DNA of 64,000 nt from Hydrogenophaga taeniospiralis CCUG 15921 (GCF_001592305.1 NZ_BCWR01000011.1:1-64000); one strand, 5' to 3'. Positions 1-7,940 are shown, counted from the stretch's first letter. Program-made: numbers and translations. Notes: generated by a model not told the origin, from the letters alone.

Positions 1-272
1 ACCACGCCGTCGCGCGCCTGGTCGAACAACTGCGGTGGCGCTCCGCCCAGCTGCATGGCATGGAACAGCTGCACCTTGATGCGGCCGCCGGACTCGGCCT
101 CCACTTTCTGGGCCCAAGGCACGATGGCCTTGGCGGGAATCGTGGCCTGCGGGGGCAGCATCTGGTGCAGCCGCAGGGTCACGGTCTGCTGGGCCGTGGC
201 GTGCCCGGCCAGCAGGGTGCTCGCTGCGGCGCCGAGAACGGCCAGCGCGGTCCGGCGTTTCATGGGGGTCAT
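1..272 (-). CDS. TRAP transporter solute-binding protein, DctP family (N-terminal part only)
   Basis: This is the first 90 codons of a periplasmic binding protein for a TRAP-type carboxylate importer; the rest lies beyond the left edge. A signal peptide with twin basic residues (MKRR) ends near ATAQQ at about residue 28. The mature part begins TVTLRLHQMLPPQ and carries QLGGAPPQLFDQARDGV, nearly the same as the second TRAP binding protein at 2425-3453, so the two are paralogues. The start at 272 has AGGAGA upstream. It begins 42 bases after the stop of the GntR regulator on the same strand, so the two are probably co-transcribed. No DctQ or DctM membrane subunit is visible in the window; they may lie further left. 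Confidence 0.85.
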   Translation of the reverse strand, partial: MTPMKRRTALAVLGAAASTLLAGHATAQQTVTLRLHQMLPPQATIPAKAIVPWAQKVEAESGGRIKVQLFHAMQLGGAPPQLFDQARDGV

Positions 273-314
273 GCTTGTCTCCTGTGGTTGAAAAATCGGA
301 TCGGTGATCGGCCG

Positions 315-1103
315 TCAGCGCCGACGCCGGATGAGCTTCATCGCCGGCATGGCCGCCGGCCAGGACTCCGACGGGTGCGCCGCGAGCACCTCGGTGAGGT
401 TGCGCCGGGCCAGCCGCGAGTGCTCACGCATGATGGCCTCGGCCCGCGCGCCCTCGCGCTGTTCGATCGCGTCGAGCACCTGGTGGTGCTGGTCCTGCGC
501 CACCGCCAGCATGTCGCGCGCGCGGGAGGAATGGGCCTGCAGCAGCACGAAACCCGAGGGCGAGGCAAACGGCAAGCTGGCCGCGCGCTCCAGCTGGCGC
601 GAAATGGTCGGGCTGTCGGCCAGCTCGTACAGCAGGGTGTGGAACTGGCTGTTGAGCGCCACGTAGGCCGAAAAGCCTTCGTCGCTGAGGCTGGACACCG
701 CCAGCACCGCATCGATGCGGGCCAGGCAGGCCCGGGCCTCGGCCAGCACCACCGCCGGCGCACCGCGCTCGGCCGCCAGCCGCACCAGCAGGCCTTCGAG
801 GGTGCCACGCAGCTCGATGGCATCGGCCACGTCGCGCTCGGAAAAACTCTGCACCACATACCCACCGGCGGGTAGGGCCTGGAGCAGGCCTTCCTGCTCC
901 AGCCGCGCCAGGGCCGCACGGATCGGCGTGCGCGACATGCCCAGGCGCTCGACGATCGCCAGCTCGGCGATGCGGGTGCCGCCCTGCAACTCACCCGACA
1001 GGATGAGCTCACGCAGCTGCAGCAGGGCGCGCACCTGCGCACTTTCGCCACTGGCCACCACCCCGGCGGGCGGTTCAGACAGGTCCACAGCATCCATGTT
1101 CAT
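315..1103 (-). CDS. GntR-family transcriptional regulator, FCD subfamily
   Basis: This is a DNA-binding regulator of 262 residues. The N-terminal winged helix covers roughly residues 20-85, with the GntR signature GTRIAELAIVERLGMSRTPIR. The C-terminal part (about 100-225) is helical with scattered His, Asp and Glu residues, as in FCD effector domains that bind metals and small carboxylates. I chose the ATG at 1103 because residues before it do not look like GntR sequence; no strong ribosome site precedes it. It lies divergent to the MetE-like gene and just upstream of a TRAP binding-protein gene, so it probably controls uptake and metabolism of the TRAP substrate. A TGTATACA palindrome sits 11 bases upstream, consistent with autoregulation. 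Confidence 0.88.
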   Translation of the reverse strand: MNMDAVDLSEPPAGVVASGESAQVRALLQLRELILSGELQGGTRIAELAIVERLGMSRTPIRAALARLEQEGLLQALPAGGYVVQSFSERDVADAIELRGTLEGLLVRLAAERGAPAVVLAEARACLARIDAVLAVSSLSDEGFSAYVALNSQFHTLLYELADSPTISRQLERAASLPFASPSGFVLLQAHSSRARDMLAVAQDQHHQVLDAIEQREGARAEAIMREHSRLARRNLTEVLAAHPSESWPAAMPAMKLIRRRR

Positions 1104-1113
1104 GGATACAGAA

Positions 1114-1121
1114 TGTATACA
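1114..1121. promoter_or_regulatory. TGTATACA palindrome, candidate GntR operator
   Basis: A perfect 8-bp palindrome lies between the divergent GntR and MetE-like genes. FCD-type GntR regulators commonly bind short palindromes with a TGTATACA-like core, so this is the best candidate for their shared operator. Only one copy was seen. Confidence 0.45.
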
Positions 1122-1255
1122 GGAAATGCGTTTTTTGATGAAAAACGGGGGCAAATCAGGGTAATCCATGACGCGCTGTATTCATTCATGACAGCCATGT
1201 GCGGAGTACCATCATTTTTCGCCACCCGGCCATCCCTACAACCACCGGAGACACC

Positions 1256-2389
1256 ATGACCCTGCGCACCCGTCCGCCCTTCCGCGCCGACCACGTCGGC
1301 AGTTTTCTGCGCCCCGCCTACCTGCTCGAGGCGCGCGAGCGCAAGGCCAAAGGCGAGATCACGCCGGCCCAGCTGCGCGAGGTGGAAGACCGCGCCATCA
1401 CCGAGATCGTGAAGTTCCAGGCCGACGTGGGCCTGCAGTCCATCACCGACGGTGAGTTCCGACGCACCTATTTCCACATCGACTTTCTTGAACAGCTCGG
1501 CGGCGTGAAGACCGACATCCCGGTCACCATCGTGCGGCCCGATGGCAGCGAAGAACTCGCGCCGCCGGTGATCCGCGTGATCGACAAGGTGCGCCACGCG
1601 AAAAACATCCAGCTGGCCGACTTCCAGTACCTGAAAGGCCAGGTGGCCGCGCTGGGCCTGCCCGCGCTCACGCCCAAGGTGACCATCCCCTCGCCCACCA
1701 TGCTGCACTTCCGTGGCGGGCGCGCCGGCATCAGCAAAGAGGCCTATCCCGAACTCGACCCGGTGTTCTACGACGACGTGGCCAGGGCCTATGGCCAGGA
1801 GCTGCAGAGTCTGGCCGACGCGGGCTGCACCTACGTGCAGATGGACGACACCAACATGGCGTATCTCTGCGACGAGAAAATGCGCGAGGCCGCCCGCCAG
1901 CGCGGCGACGACCCCAACGAACTGCCGCACCGCTACGCGTGGTTCATCAACAAGGTGGTGGCGCACAAGCCCGCCGGCATGACGCTGGCCATGCACCTGT
2001 GCCGCGGCAACTTCAAGAGCACCCACGCGGCCGCCGGCAACTACGAGCCGGTCGCCGAGGCACTGCTGTCGGAAATGAACCTGGACGCCTACTTCATGGA
2101 GTACGACGACGACCGCTCGGGCGATTTCCGTCCGCTGCGTTTCCTCAAACCGGGCAAGACCGTGGTGCTGGGCCTGGTCACCACCAAGTTCGGCCAGCTC
2201 GAACGCAAGGACGACCTGAAGCGCCGCATCGAAGAAGCCGCGCAGTACGCCCCTCTGGAGCAGCTGTGCCTGTCACCGCAGTGCGGCTTCTCCAGCACCG
2301 TGCACGGCAACAACATCGCCATGGAAGACCAGCGCCGCAAGCTGGCGCTGGTGGTGGAGACGGCCAGGGAAGTCTGGGGAAGCGCCTGA
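1256..2389 (+). CDS. Cobalamin-independent methionine synthase (MetE C-terminal domain)-like methyltransferase
   Basis: This protein of 377 residues corresponds to the catalytic C-terminal barrel of MetE, without the N-terminal half of the 750-residue enzyme. The zinc ligands of the family are present: His247 and Cys249 in MHLCRGN, Glu282 in FMEYD and Cys343 in SPQCGF. Family members move a methyl or alkyl group onto a thiol held by zinc (homocysteine in MetE, coenzyme M in epoxyalkane transferases). The start at 1256 follows a GGAG site. The gene is divergent from a GntR regulator and surrounded by TRAP and CoA-catabolism genes rather than met genes. That context suggests a catabolic methyl or alkyl transfer instead of methionine synthesis, which is inference. 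The real acceptor is unknown. Confidence 0.85.
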   Translation: MTLRTRPPFRADHVGSFLRPAYLLEARERKAKGEITPAQLREVEDRAITEIVKFQADVGLQSITDGEFRRTYFHIDFLEQLGGVKTDIPVTIVRPDGSEELAPPVIRVIDKVRHAKNIQLADFQYLKGQVAALGLPALTPKVTIPSPTMLHFRGGRAGISKEAYPELDPVFYDDVARAYGQELQSLADAGCTYVQMDDTNMAYLCDEKMREAARQRGDDPNELPHRYAWFINKVVAHKPAGMTLAMHLCRGNFKSTHAAAGNYEPVAEALLSEMNLDAYFMEYDDDRSGDFRPLRFLKPGKTVVLGLVTTKFGQLERKDDLKRRIEEAAQYAPLEQLCLSPQCGFSSTVHGNNIAMEDQRRKLALVVETAREVWGSA

Positions 2390-2398
2390 CCCTCCGCT

Positions 2399-2421
2399 CC
2401 TGCGCCGCGATGCGGCGCAGG
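2399..2421. terminator. Hairpin between convergent genes
   Basis: A perfect 10-bp stem, CCTGCGCCGC paired with GCGGCGCAGG, with a 3-base loop, lies between the convergent MetE-like and TRAP genes. It has no T-run, so it may act as a bidirectional RNA-end stabiliser or pause site rather than a classical terminator. Confidence 0.6.
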
Positions 2422-2424
2422 GTG

Positions 2425-3453
2425 TCACTTCTCGTACTTCGAGATCAGGGCCTTGGCCTCGCTCACCAGCTTGCTGCCGTCGATGTTCTTGGCCTGCATG
2501 TCCTTGAGCCAGTCGGATTCCACCGTGCTGGCGGTGCGGCGCCAGCGCTGGACTTCCGCCAGTTCCAGTTCGCTGATCTTGTTGCCCGCCTTCACCGCCA
2601 GATCACGCCCGACCTTGTCGCCCACATCCTGCGTGCGTGCGATCTGGGCGCTGAACTCGGCGCCCGAGTTGTCGTCGATGATCTTCTTCAGGTCGGCCGG
2701 CAACTTGTTGTAGGACGCCTTGTTCATGGCCACCACGAAGGTGGTGACGTACAGCGCGCGGTCCCCGGCAAACGTGGTGTGGTTCTTCACCAGCTCCTGT
2801 ACCTTCAGGGCCGGCGCCACTTCCCAGGGAATGGTGGTGCCATCCAGCACACCTTTCGACAGCGCCTCGGTCACGGCCGGCACCGGCATGCCCACGGGCG
2901 TGGCGCCCAGCTTGACCAGCATGTTGTTGACCACCCGCGTGCCGCCGCGGATCTTCATCCCACGCAGGCTCTCCAGACCGACCACCGGCTGCTTGGTGTG
3001 GAACAGGCCTGGGCCGTGGGTGTGGAAGGCCAGCACGTGCACGTCCTTGTACTCGTCCATCGCGTTTTTCTGGACGTATTCCCAGAGCGCACGCGAGGTC
3101 TTTTCGGCCGACAGGCCGGCGATGAAGGGCAGCTCGAACACTTCCGTCTTGGGGAAACGTCCGGGGGTGTAGCCCTGCAGGGTCCAGACGATGTCGACCA
3201 CACCATCCCGCGCCTGGTCGAACAGCTGCGGGGGCGTGCCGCCCAGCTGCATCGAGCTGTACATCTGGATCTTGATGCGGCCCTTGGATTCTTCTTCGAT
3301 CTTCTTGGCCCAGGGCGTCAAAGCCTTGGAAGGCACCGTGCCTTGCGGGGGCAGGAACTGGTGCAGGCGCAGGGTGACTTCCTGCGCAAATGCGCTCATA
3401 CTGGCCGAAGCCGCCAGGGCCAGCGCCGCCACTTTGAATGTCCAGGATCGCAT
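2425..3453 (-). CDS. TRAP transporter solute-binding protein, DctP family
   Basis: This is a complete periplasmic binding protein of 342 residues, the usual length for DctP. A signal peptide of about 23 residues ends at MSAFAQ. The mature protein begins VTLRLHQFLPPQ and contains the DctP-type stretch MKIRGGTRVVNNMLVKLG, where family members hold the substrate carboxylate with an arginine. CGGAGA precedes the ATG. It stands alone, with no DctQ or DctM beside it, and is closely similar to the protein at 1-272, so it may feed the same membrane subunits outside the window. Its upstream region carries two inverted-repeat motifs also found before the thiolase-crotonase pair. That places it in the same regulon; the substrate is probably an organic acid of that pathway. 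Confidence 0.92.
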   Translation of the reverse strand: MRSWTFKVAALALAASASMSAFAQEVTLRLHQFLPPQGTVPSKALTPWAKKIEEESKGRIKIQMYSSMQLGGTPPQLFDQARDGVVDIVWTLQGYTPGRFPKTEVFELPFIAGLSAEKTSRALWEYVQKNAMDEYKDVHVLAFHTHGPGLFHTKQPVVGLESLRGMKIRGGTRVVNNMLVKLGATPVGMPVPAVTEALSKGVLDGTTIPWEVAPALKVQELVKNHTTFAGDRALYVTTFVVAMNKASYNKLPADLKKIIDDNSGAEFSAQIARTQDVGDKVGRDLAVKAGNKISELELAEVQRWRRTASTVESDWLKDMQAKNIDGSKLVSEAKALISKYEK

Positions 3454-3525
3454 GAAAGTCTCCGGTTGATGGCCTGCTCGCGGGCCGGATGAGGGTTGGC
3501 GGCTCGGTCAGGAGCGCCGCTTATC

Positions 3526-3540
3526 GTTATTTTCCATAAC
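3526..3540. promoter_or_regulatory. GTTAT-N5-ATAAC inverted repeat, candidate MarR-type operator (copy 1)
   Basis: GTTATTTTCCATAAC lies 73 bases upstream of the TRAP binding-protein start. Its half-sites and spacing are the same as those of the repeat at 7896-7910 in the divergent thiolase/crotonase promoter. MarR proteins bind palindromes of this size, and one is encoded at 18699-19232. Confidence 0.5.
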
Positions 3541-3557
3541 AATGCTGGCGCTGACTG

Positions 3558-3574
3558 CCTAGGACTTACCCCTA
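3558..3574. promoter_or_regulatory. CCTAGGAC-NN-ACCCCTA motif (copy 1)
   Basis: CCTAGGACTTACCCCTA holds a TAGG/CCTA inverted repeat with 7 bases between the arms. A near copy, CCTAGGACAAACCCTA, lies at 7833-7848. Both copies sit close to the GTTAT-N5-ATAAC element, so they look like a second shared regulatory site. The protein that binds them is unknown. Confidence 0.35.
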
Positions 3575-3602
3575 ACCCGCGAGCAAAGGCACCGGTGCGG
3601 TG

Positions 3603-5168
3603 TCAGCGTGCGTGGTTCGCAAAGAGGCGATGCAGGCCACCCCAGCGCTCGCTGAAGATGCCCGGGTCCATGGTCTTCAGGTCCTTGATGATGGGCTTGA
3701 AGGCCATGTGGGCCAGCACATCGCGCTCCAGATCCACGCCGGGCGCGATCTCGGTCAGCTCCAGGCCCTCCTCGCGCAGGCGGAACACCGCGCGCTCGGT
3801 GATGAACACCACCTGCTGCTCGCGCAGCGCGGCGTCGTGGCCGTTGAAGGTGATCTGCTCCACCTGCTCGATGAACTTGCGGGCCTTGCCTTCCTTGACG
3901 ATGGTGAGCTTGCCGTCGCCCACCGTCACGTCCAGCCCACCGGCGGTGAAGCTGCCGCAGAACACCAGCTTCTTCGTCGAACGCGTGATGTTGACGAAAC
4001 CGCCGCAACCCACCGGGCGCCCATTGAACTTGCTGACGTTGACGTTGCCGTGCACGTCGGTCTGCGCCAGGCCGAGGAAACTGGCGTCGAGCCCGCCGCC
4101 ATCGTAGAAATCGAACTGGGAACTCTGCTCGATGATGGACTCGGCGTTGTAGGCCAGGCCGAAGTCGCCCAGTTGCGCGGGGATGCCGCCGTTCACGCCC
4201 GATTCGATGGACAGCGTGAGCAGATCGGACACGCCCTCTTCCGCCGCCACGGTGGGAATGCCGGCGGGAATGCCGATGCCCAGGTTGGTGATGGCGCCGG
4301 GCGTGACCTCCATGGCCGCGCGCCGCGCGATCACCTTGCGCTCGTCCAGCGGCATGGGCACCAGGCTGCCGGTGGGCACCTTGATGTCACCGCACAGCGC
4401 GGGGTTGAACTGGGTCGCGATGGACTGCATGTGGTTCTCGGGCTTGCCGATCACCACATAGTCCACCAGCAGGCCCGGCACCTTGACCGCCTTGGGGTGC
4501 AGGCTGCCGGCTCTGACCACCGCTTCCACCTGGCAGATCACGATGCCGCCCCAGCGCTTGGCCGCCTGTGCGATGGAGAGCTGCTCCAGCAGCATGCCTT
4601 CCTTGTCCAGCGTGATGTTGCCGCGCTCGTCGGCCAGCGTGCCGCGGATGATGGCCACGTCGATCTTGGGCGGGGCGTAGTACAGCCATTCCTGGCCCTC
4701 GAACTCCACCAGCTTGACCAGATCCTCGGTGGAGCGGCTGTTCATCTTGCCGCCCTCCAGGCGCGGGTCCACAAAGGTGCCCAGGCCCACCTGGGTCAGC
4801 AGGCCGGGCGAACGGTTGGCAATCTGGCGCGTGAGGTGGGAGAGCGAGCCTTGCGGGAAGTTGTAGGCCTCGACCTCACCGTCGAACACCATCTTCATCA
4901 TCTCCTTGCCGGTCTGGCCGAAGTGACCCGCGATCACACGCTTGATCATGCCCGCGTGCGCGAAGTGCTTCATGCCCGCCTCGCCCGAATTGCCCACCGC
5001 GCCACAAGCCCAGGTGGTCAGGTTGCGCGGATGCCCGGTGTTGAGGAACGTGCGCTCCACGCCCTGCAACACCTCTTCCGGCAGGCTGGTGACGGCCAGA
5101 CCACCCAGAAAGATCGTGGCGTCGTCGGCAATGAGGGCGCCGGCTTCGTCGGCGGTGATGACTTTCAT
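3603..5168 (-). CDS. Class I acyl-CoA transferase, fused alpha and beta subunits (YdiF/propionate CoA-transferase type)
   Basis: The enzyme moves CoA between carboxylic acids, letting a carboxylate be activated at the expense of acetyl-CoA or succinyl-CoA. It has 521 residues, the length of single-chain family I transferases. The N-terminal half (about 1-250) is the alpha-like part and the C-terminal half (about 270-515) the beta-like part. The catalytic glutamate is Glu322 in SIESGVNGG, and the glycine-rich GLGTF and GIGIPAGIPT loops are present. I used the ATG at 5168, which follows TGGAG; upstream codons run through a C/G-rich repeat and do not look coding. It is co-directional with the two thiolases, so it probably joins acyl activation to beta-ketoacyl cleavage. 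Confidence 0.88.
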   Translation of the reverse strand: MKVITADEAGALIADDATIFLGGLAVTSLPEEVLQGVERTFLNTGHPRNLTTWACGAVGNSGEAGMKHFAHAGMIKRVIAGHFGQTGKEMMKMVFDGEVEAYNFPQGSLSHLTRQIANRSPGLLTQVGLGTFVDPRLEGGKMNSRSTEDLVKLVEFEGQEWLYYAPPKIDVAIIRGTLADERGNITLDKEGMLLEQLSIAQAAKRWGGIVICQVEAVVRAGSLHPKAVKVPGLLVDYVVIGKPENHMQSIATQFNPALCGDIKVPTGSLVPMPLDERKVIARRAAMEVTPGAITNLGIGIPAGIPTVAAEEGVSDLLTLSIESGVNGGIPAQLGDFGLAYNAESIIEQSSQFDFYDGGGLDASFLGLAQTDVHGNVNVSKFNGRPVGCGGFVNITRSTKKLVFCGSFTAGGLDVTVGDGKLTIVKEGKARKFIEQVEQITFNGHDAALREQQVVFITERAVFRLREEGLELTEIAPGVDLERDVLAHMAFKPIIKDLKTMDPGIFSERWGGLHRLFANHAR

Positions 5169-5230
5169 GGATGACTCCAAAAAACAGGTTCGAGAAAAAC
5201 GGATTCGAAAAAAACAAACAGTACCGGAGC

Positions 5231-5325
5231 GCCAAGCCCCCAACCCAGGGCTGCCAAGGATCCGGCTCCGCCGGTCCAAGGCAGCGCCCCCCTTCCAGGG
5301 GGGACGCGCGAAGCGCGGCGGGGGG
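5231..5325. repeat. C/G-rich dispersed repeat, unit 1
   Basis: The unit reads GGCTCCGCCGG, then GCGCCCCCC and GGGGGG around a short spacer, then GCGCGAAGCGCGG and a G-run that ends at the stop codon of the thiolase. The same order of blocks recurs at 13094-13282 (two units, inverted) and 47583-47653. It lies between two co-directional genes and could form strong RNA hairpins. Confidence 0.6.
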
Positions 5326-6558
5326 TTACACCTCAATCAGCAGCGCCATCCCCTGCCCACCCCCCACACAGGCCGACGAAATACCGTATCGCAGCCCCCG
5401 GCGCTTCAGCTCGCGCGCCAGCGTCACGGTCAGGCGCACGCCGGTGGCGGCCAGCGGGTGGCCCAGCGCGATGGCGCCGCCGTTCACGTTGAGTTTGTCG
5501 CGGTCCAGCCCGAGTTCACGCTCCACCGCCAGGGTCTGCGCGCCCTGGGCCTCGTTGATCTCGAACAGGCCGATGTCGTCCAGCGTGAGCTCGCAGCGCT
5601 CCAGCAGCGCGCGGATGGCAGGCGCCGGGCCGATGCCCATGATCTCGGGCGGCACGCCCACCGCGGCGGCACCCACCAGGCGGGCCAGCGGCTTCAGGCC
5701 ATTGCGCTTCACGTAGGCATCGCTGGCCACCAGGGCGCCCACGGCGCCGTCCACCAGCGCGGAACTGTTGCCCGCCGTCTGCACACCTCCGGCGTACACG
5801 GGCCGCAGCTTGGCCAGGGTTTCCACCGGCGAGGGCCGGGGATGGGTGTCGTGGGCCACTTGGTCCACCTTGCGCGGCAGGCGGATGCCGCGCGTGTGGT
5901 AGCCGTCGAGCGCGAAGTCTTCGTTGACCACCGGCACGATCTCGCCCGCATGAAAACCGTCGGCCTGGGCCTTGAGCGCACGTTCGAACGACTGCGCGGC
6001 AAAGGTGTCCACGTCGGCGCGGCTGATGCCGTATTGCTTGGCCAGGTTCTCGGCGGTCTCGATCATGGTGATCGGGCCGGCGGTGTCGTTCAGCGCCTCG
6101 ACCAGGAAGTCCTTGAACTCCACCGGCGCGCCCAGTTTGAAGCCGCTGCGGTGGGTGTAGGCGGCGATCGGGTTGCGCGTCATGGACTCGGTGCCGACCA
6201 CCAGGGCCAGCTCGGCGTAGCCCAGCGCGATCTGATCGGCCGCCTGGCGGAACAGCTCGAAGCCGGTGCCGCAGATGCGCTGCGCCAGGATCGCCGGCAC
6301 CGCCATGGGCACGCCCGCGTACAGGCCGATGTGGCGCGGCAGCACGAAGGCGTCGAAATCGGCCTGCGCCATGGAACCGGTGATCACCGAATCCACGTCG
6401 CTGGCGGCCACACCGGCGCGCTGGATCACGGCGCGCGCCACCTTGATGCCCATGTCGGTGGGCGAGATCGCCCCTAGGGCGCCGCAGTAATCCACCAGGG
6501 GCGTGCGCACGCCATCGAGCAGCCAGGCGTTGGAGAAACGGGCGGAGAAGTGTTTCAT
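5326..6558 (-). CDS. Thiolase (acetyl-CoA C-acyltransferase)
   Basis: This is a complete 410-residue thiolase that splits a 3-ketoacyl-CoA with free CoA. All catalytic blocks are canonical: the nucleophile Cys96 in QRICGTG, NEAQGA for the conserved NEAxA loop, GHPLAATG with the active histidine, and CVGGGQG for the second cysteine. It starts 4 bases after the stop of the upstream thiolase-like gene, with AAAGGG as ribosome site, so the pair is translationally coupled. The first residues (MKHFSARF) extend slightly beyond the usual thiolase start. The neighbouring CoA-ligase, crotonase and dehydrogenase supply the earlier steps; a beta-ketoadipyl-type substrate cannot be excluded. Confidence 0.93.
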   Translation of the reverse strand: MKHFSARFSNAWLLDGVRTPLVDYCGALGAISPTDMGIKVARAVIQRAGVAASDVDSVITGSMAQADFDAFVLPRHIGLYAGVPMAVPAILAQRICGTGFELFRQAADQIALGYAELALVVGTESMTRNPIAAYTHRSGFKLGAPVEFKDFLVEALNDTAGPITMIETAENLAKQYGISRADVDTFAAQSFERALKAQADGFHAGEIVPVVNEDFALDGYHTRGIRLPRKVDQVAHDTHPRPSPVETLAKLRPVYAGGVQTAGNSSALVDGAVGALVASDAYVKRNGLKPLARLVGAAAVGVPPEIMGIGPAPAIRALLERCELTLDDIGLFEINEAQGAQTLAVERELGLDRDKLNVNGGAIALGHPLAATGVRLTVTLARELKRRGLRYGISSACVGGGQGMALLIEV

Positions 6559-6562
6559 GGCA

Positions 6563-7768
6563 TCAACCCTTTCGGCTGTCGGTCACGCGGATCACGGTGG
6601 CGTAGCCGCTGTCGCCCGCGGCGCAGCCGGTGAACAGGCCCACACCGCCGCCACGCAGCACCAGCTCTTCGATCATCTCGATGATGGCGCGCATGCCCGT
6701 GGGCGCCTGCGGGTGGCCCCAGATGATGGAGCTGCCATAGTTGTTCATCTTCTGCCAGGCAAAGCCGGTGTCGCGCGCCAGCGCGATGTCGTTCACGGCA
6801 AAGGGGTTGTGGGTCTTGATGACGTCGATGCCGCCGATCTCCAGGCCGGCGTTCTTCATGGCGTTGATCGCCGCAGGCGACGGCGCCATGGGCATGAAAC
6901 CGGGTTCGACCCGCGACATGCCGAAACCGAGGATCTCCACCTCGATGCCCGGGTCGGTGGCCACCGCGCGGGCCCGCTCGCGGGTGGTCACGATGGCGCC
7001 GGCGTTGCCGTCGGCCGGGTGGGTCTGGCCACCGAAGGTGATGGTGCCCCCCTCTTTCACCGGCTTGAGCCGGGCCAGGCCCTCGGCCGTGGTGGGGAAG
7101 ATGCCCTCGTCCACCCCGAGCGCACCGGTCTGCTTGCGGAACTTCGAGTCGGACAGCGGCGCGTCCACCATGTAGCGTTTCTGGAAAGCGCGGTCGCTCG
7201 CCAGCGCGTCCAGGTACTGGTGGTAGCGGTGCAGCTTGAGCTCGTGCTGTTCGGCGGTGCTGATGCCGTAGCGCGCGGCCACGTTCTCGCCGGTCTGCAG
7301 CATCGGGTTCTTCGCGTAGGGGTCGTGGCCCATGTTGTCGGGCACCCAGTGTTCGGTGATGCCGTAGCCGCCCGTGCCCGAGGGGTCGGGGTAGTACACC
7401 ACCGGCCCGTTGGACTGGCGGTCCGCCATCACCAGCAGCGCGCATTGCGCCGTGCCACAGACCACTTCCTGCGCAGCCATCTGCAGCGCGCGCACGCTGG
7501 TGGCGCAGGCCTGCTGTACCGTGGGGCCGGCCACGCGGTCGATGCCCATCAGGCCGGTCACATAGGGCAGGCCGTAGAAGCTGCCCTTCTGCGGGTTGGT
7601 CATGCCCAGCAGGCCCAGGTCGATCTGCGCCATGTCGAAACCGCGCGCGGCCAGCGCCTGCTTGCCCACCGCGGCGGCCAGCGGCAGGGCGTTCATGTGG
7701 GCCAGCGATCCCTGCCATTTGGCGAAGGGCGTGGACCAGTAGATACCGTAGGGAATGAAGGCTTGCAT
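6563..7768 (-). CDS. Thiolase-family protein of the SCP2/lipid-transfer type with variant active site
   Basis: This is a 401-residue thiolase-fold protein. The nucleophilic cysteine is present in QQACATS and a GHP loop in IIWGHPQAPTG. However, the usual NEAF loop reads HNPFA, and the C-terminal CxGGGxG block reads CAAGDSG. Such changes are seen in SCP2-type and aromatic or branched-chain thiolases, so it may accept a bulky acyl chain. AGGAGA precedes the ATG. It is the first gene of a leftward operon with the canonical thiolase and, further on, the CoA-transferase. Its promoter is shared with the divergent crotonase. The two thiolases may work on different chain-length intermediates; this is inference. 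Confidence 0.82.
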   Translation of the reverse strand: MQAFIPYGIYWSTPFAKWQGSLAHMNALPLAAAVGKQALAARGFDMAQIDLGLLGMTNPQKGSFYGLPYVTGLMGIDRVAGPTVQQACATSVRALQMAAQEVVCGTAQCALLVMADRQSNGPVVYYPDPSGTGGYGITEHWVPDNMGHDPYAKNPMLQTGENVAARYGISTAEQHELKLHRYHQYLDALASDRAFQKRYMVDAPLSDSKFRKQTGALGVDEGIFPTTAEGLARLKPVKEGGTITFGGQTHPADGNAGAIVTTRERARAVATDPGIEVEILGFGMSRVEPGFMPMAPSPAAINAMKNAGLEIGGIDVIKTHNPFAVNDIALARDTGFAWQKMNNYGSSIIWGHPQAPTGMRAIIEMIEELVLRGGGVGLFTGCAAGDSGYATVIRVTDSRKG

Positions 7769-7832
7769 CCGGCTTGTCTCCTGTGTGGATTGGAATGGAA
7801 ATGGCCCACTGAAGGTGGGTCTGAAACAGCGA

Positions 7833-7848
7833 CCTAGGACAAACCCTA
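7833..7848. promoter_or_regulatory. CCTAGGAC-NN-ACCCTA motif (copy 2)
   Basis: CCTAGGACAAACCCTA contains a TAGG/CCTA inverted repeat with 6 bases between the arms. It matches the motif at 3558-3574, with the spacer one base shorter. It lies 65-80 bases upstream of the thiolase-like gene start. Confidence 0.35.
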
Positions 7849-7893
7849 GTCCTGGGGAAAACGACCGGTTTGTGTGTTGTGGGGTCCGATGTT

Positions 7894-7912
7894 TGGTTAT
7901 AAACTATAACCA
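7894..7912. promoter_or_regulatory. Perfect inverted repeat TGGTTATA-aac-TATAACCA, candidate MarR operator (copy 2)
   Basis: The arms are 8 bp and match perfectly, with a 3-base spacer. It lies in the divergent promoter between the thiolase operon and the crotonase operon, 29 bases from the crotonase start. It overlaps TATAAA/TATAAC sequences that could serve as a -10 box, so a bound repressor would block RNA polymerase. The inner GTTAT-N5-ATAAC matches the element at 3526-3540. The MarR regulator at 18699-19232 is the natural candidate. Confidence 0.6.
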
Positions 7913-7940
7913 GATATTTTCGTTTGAGCAAGGAACCTCC

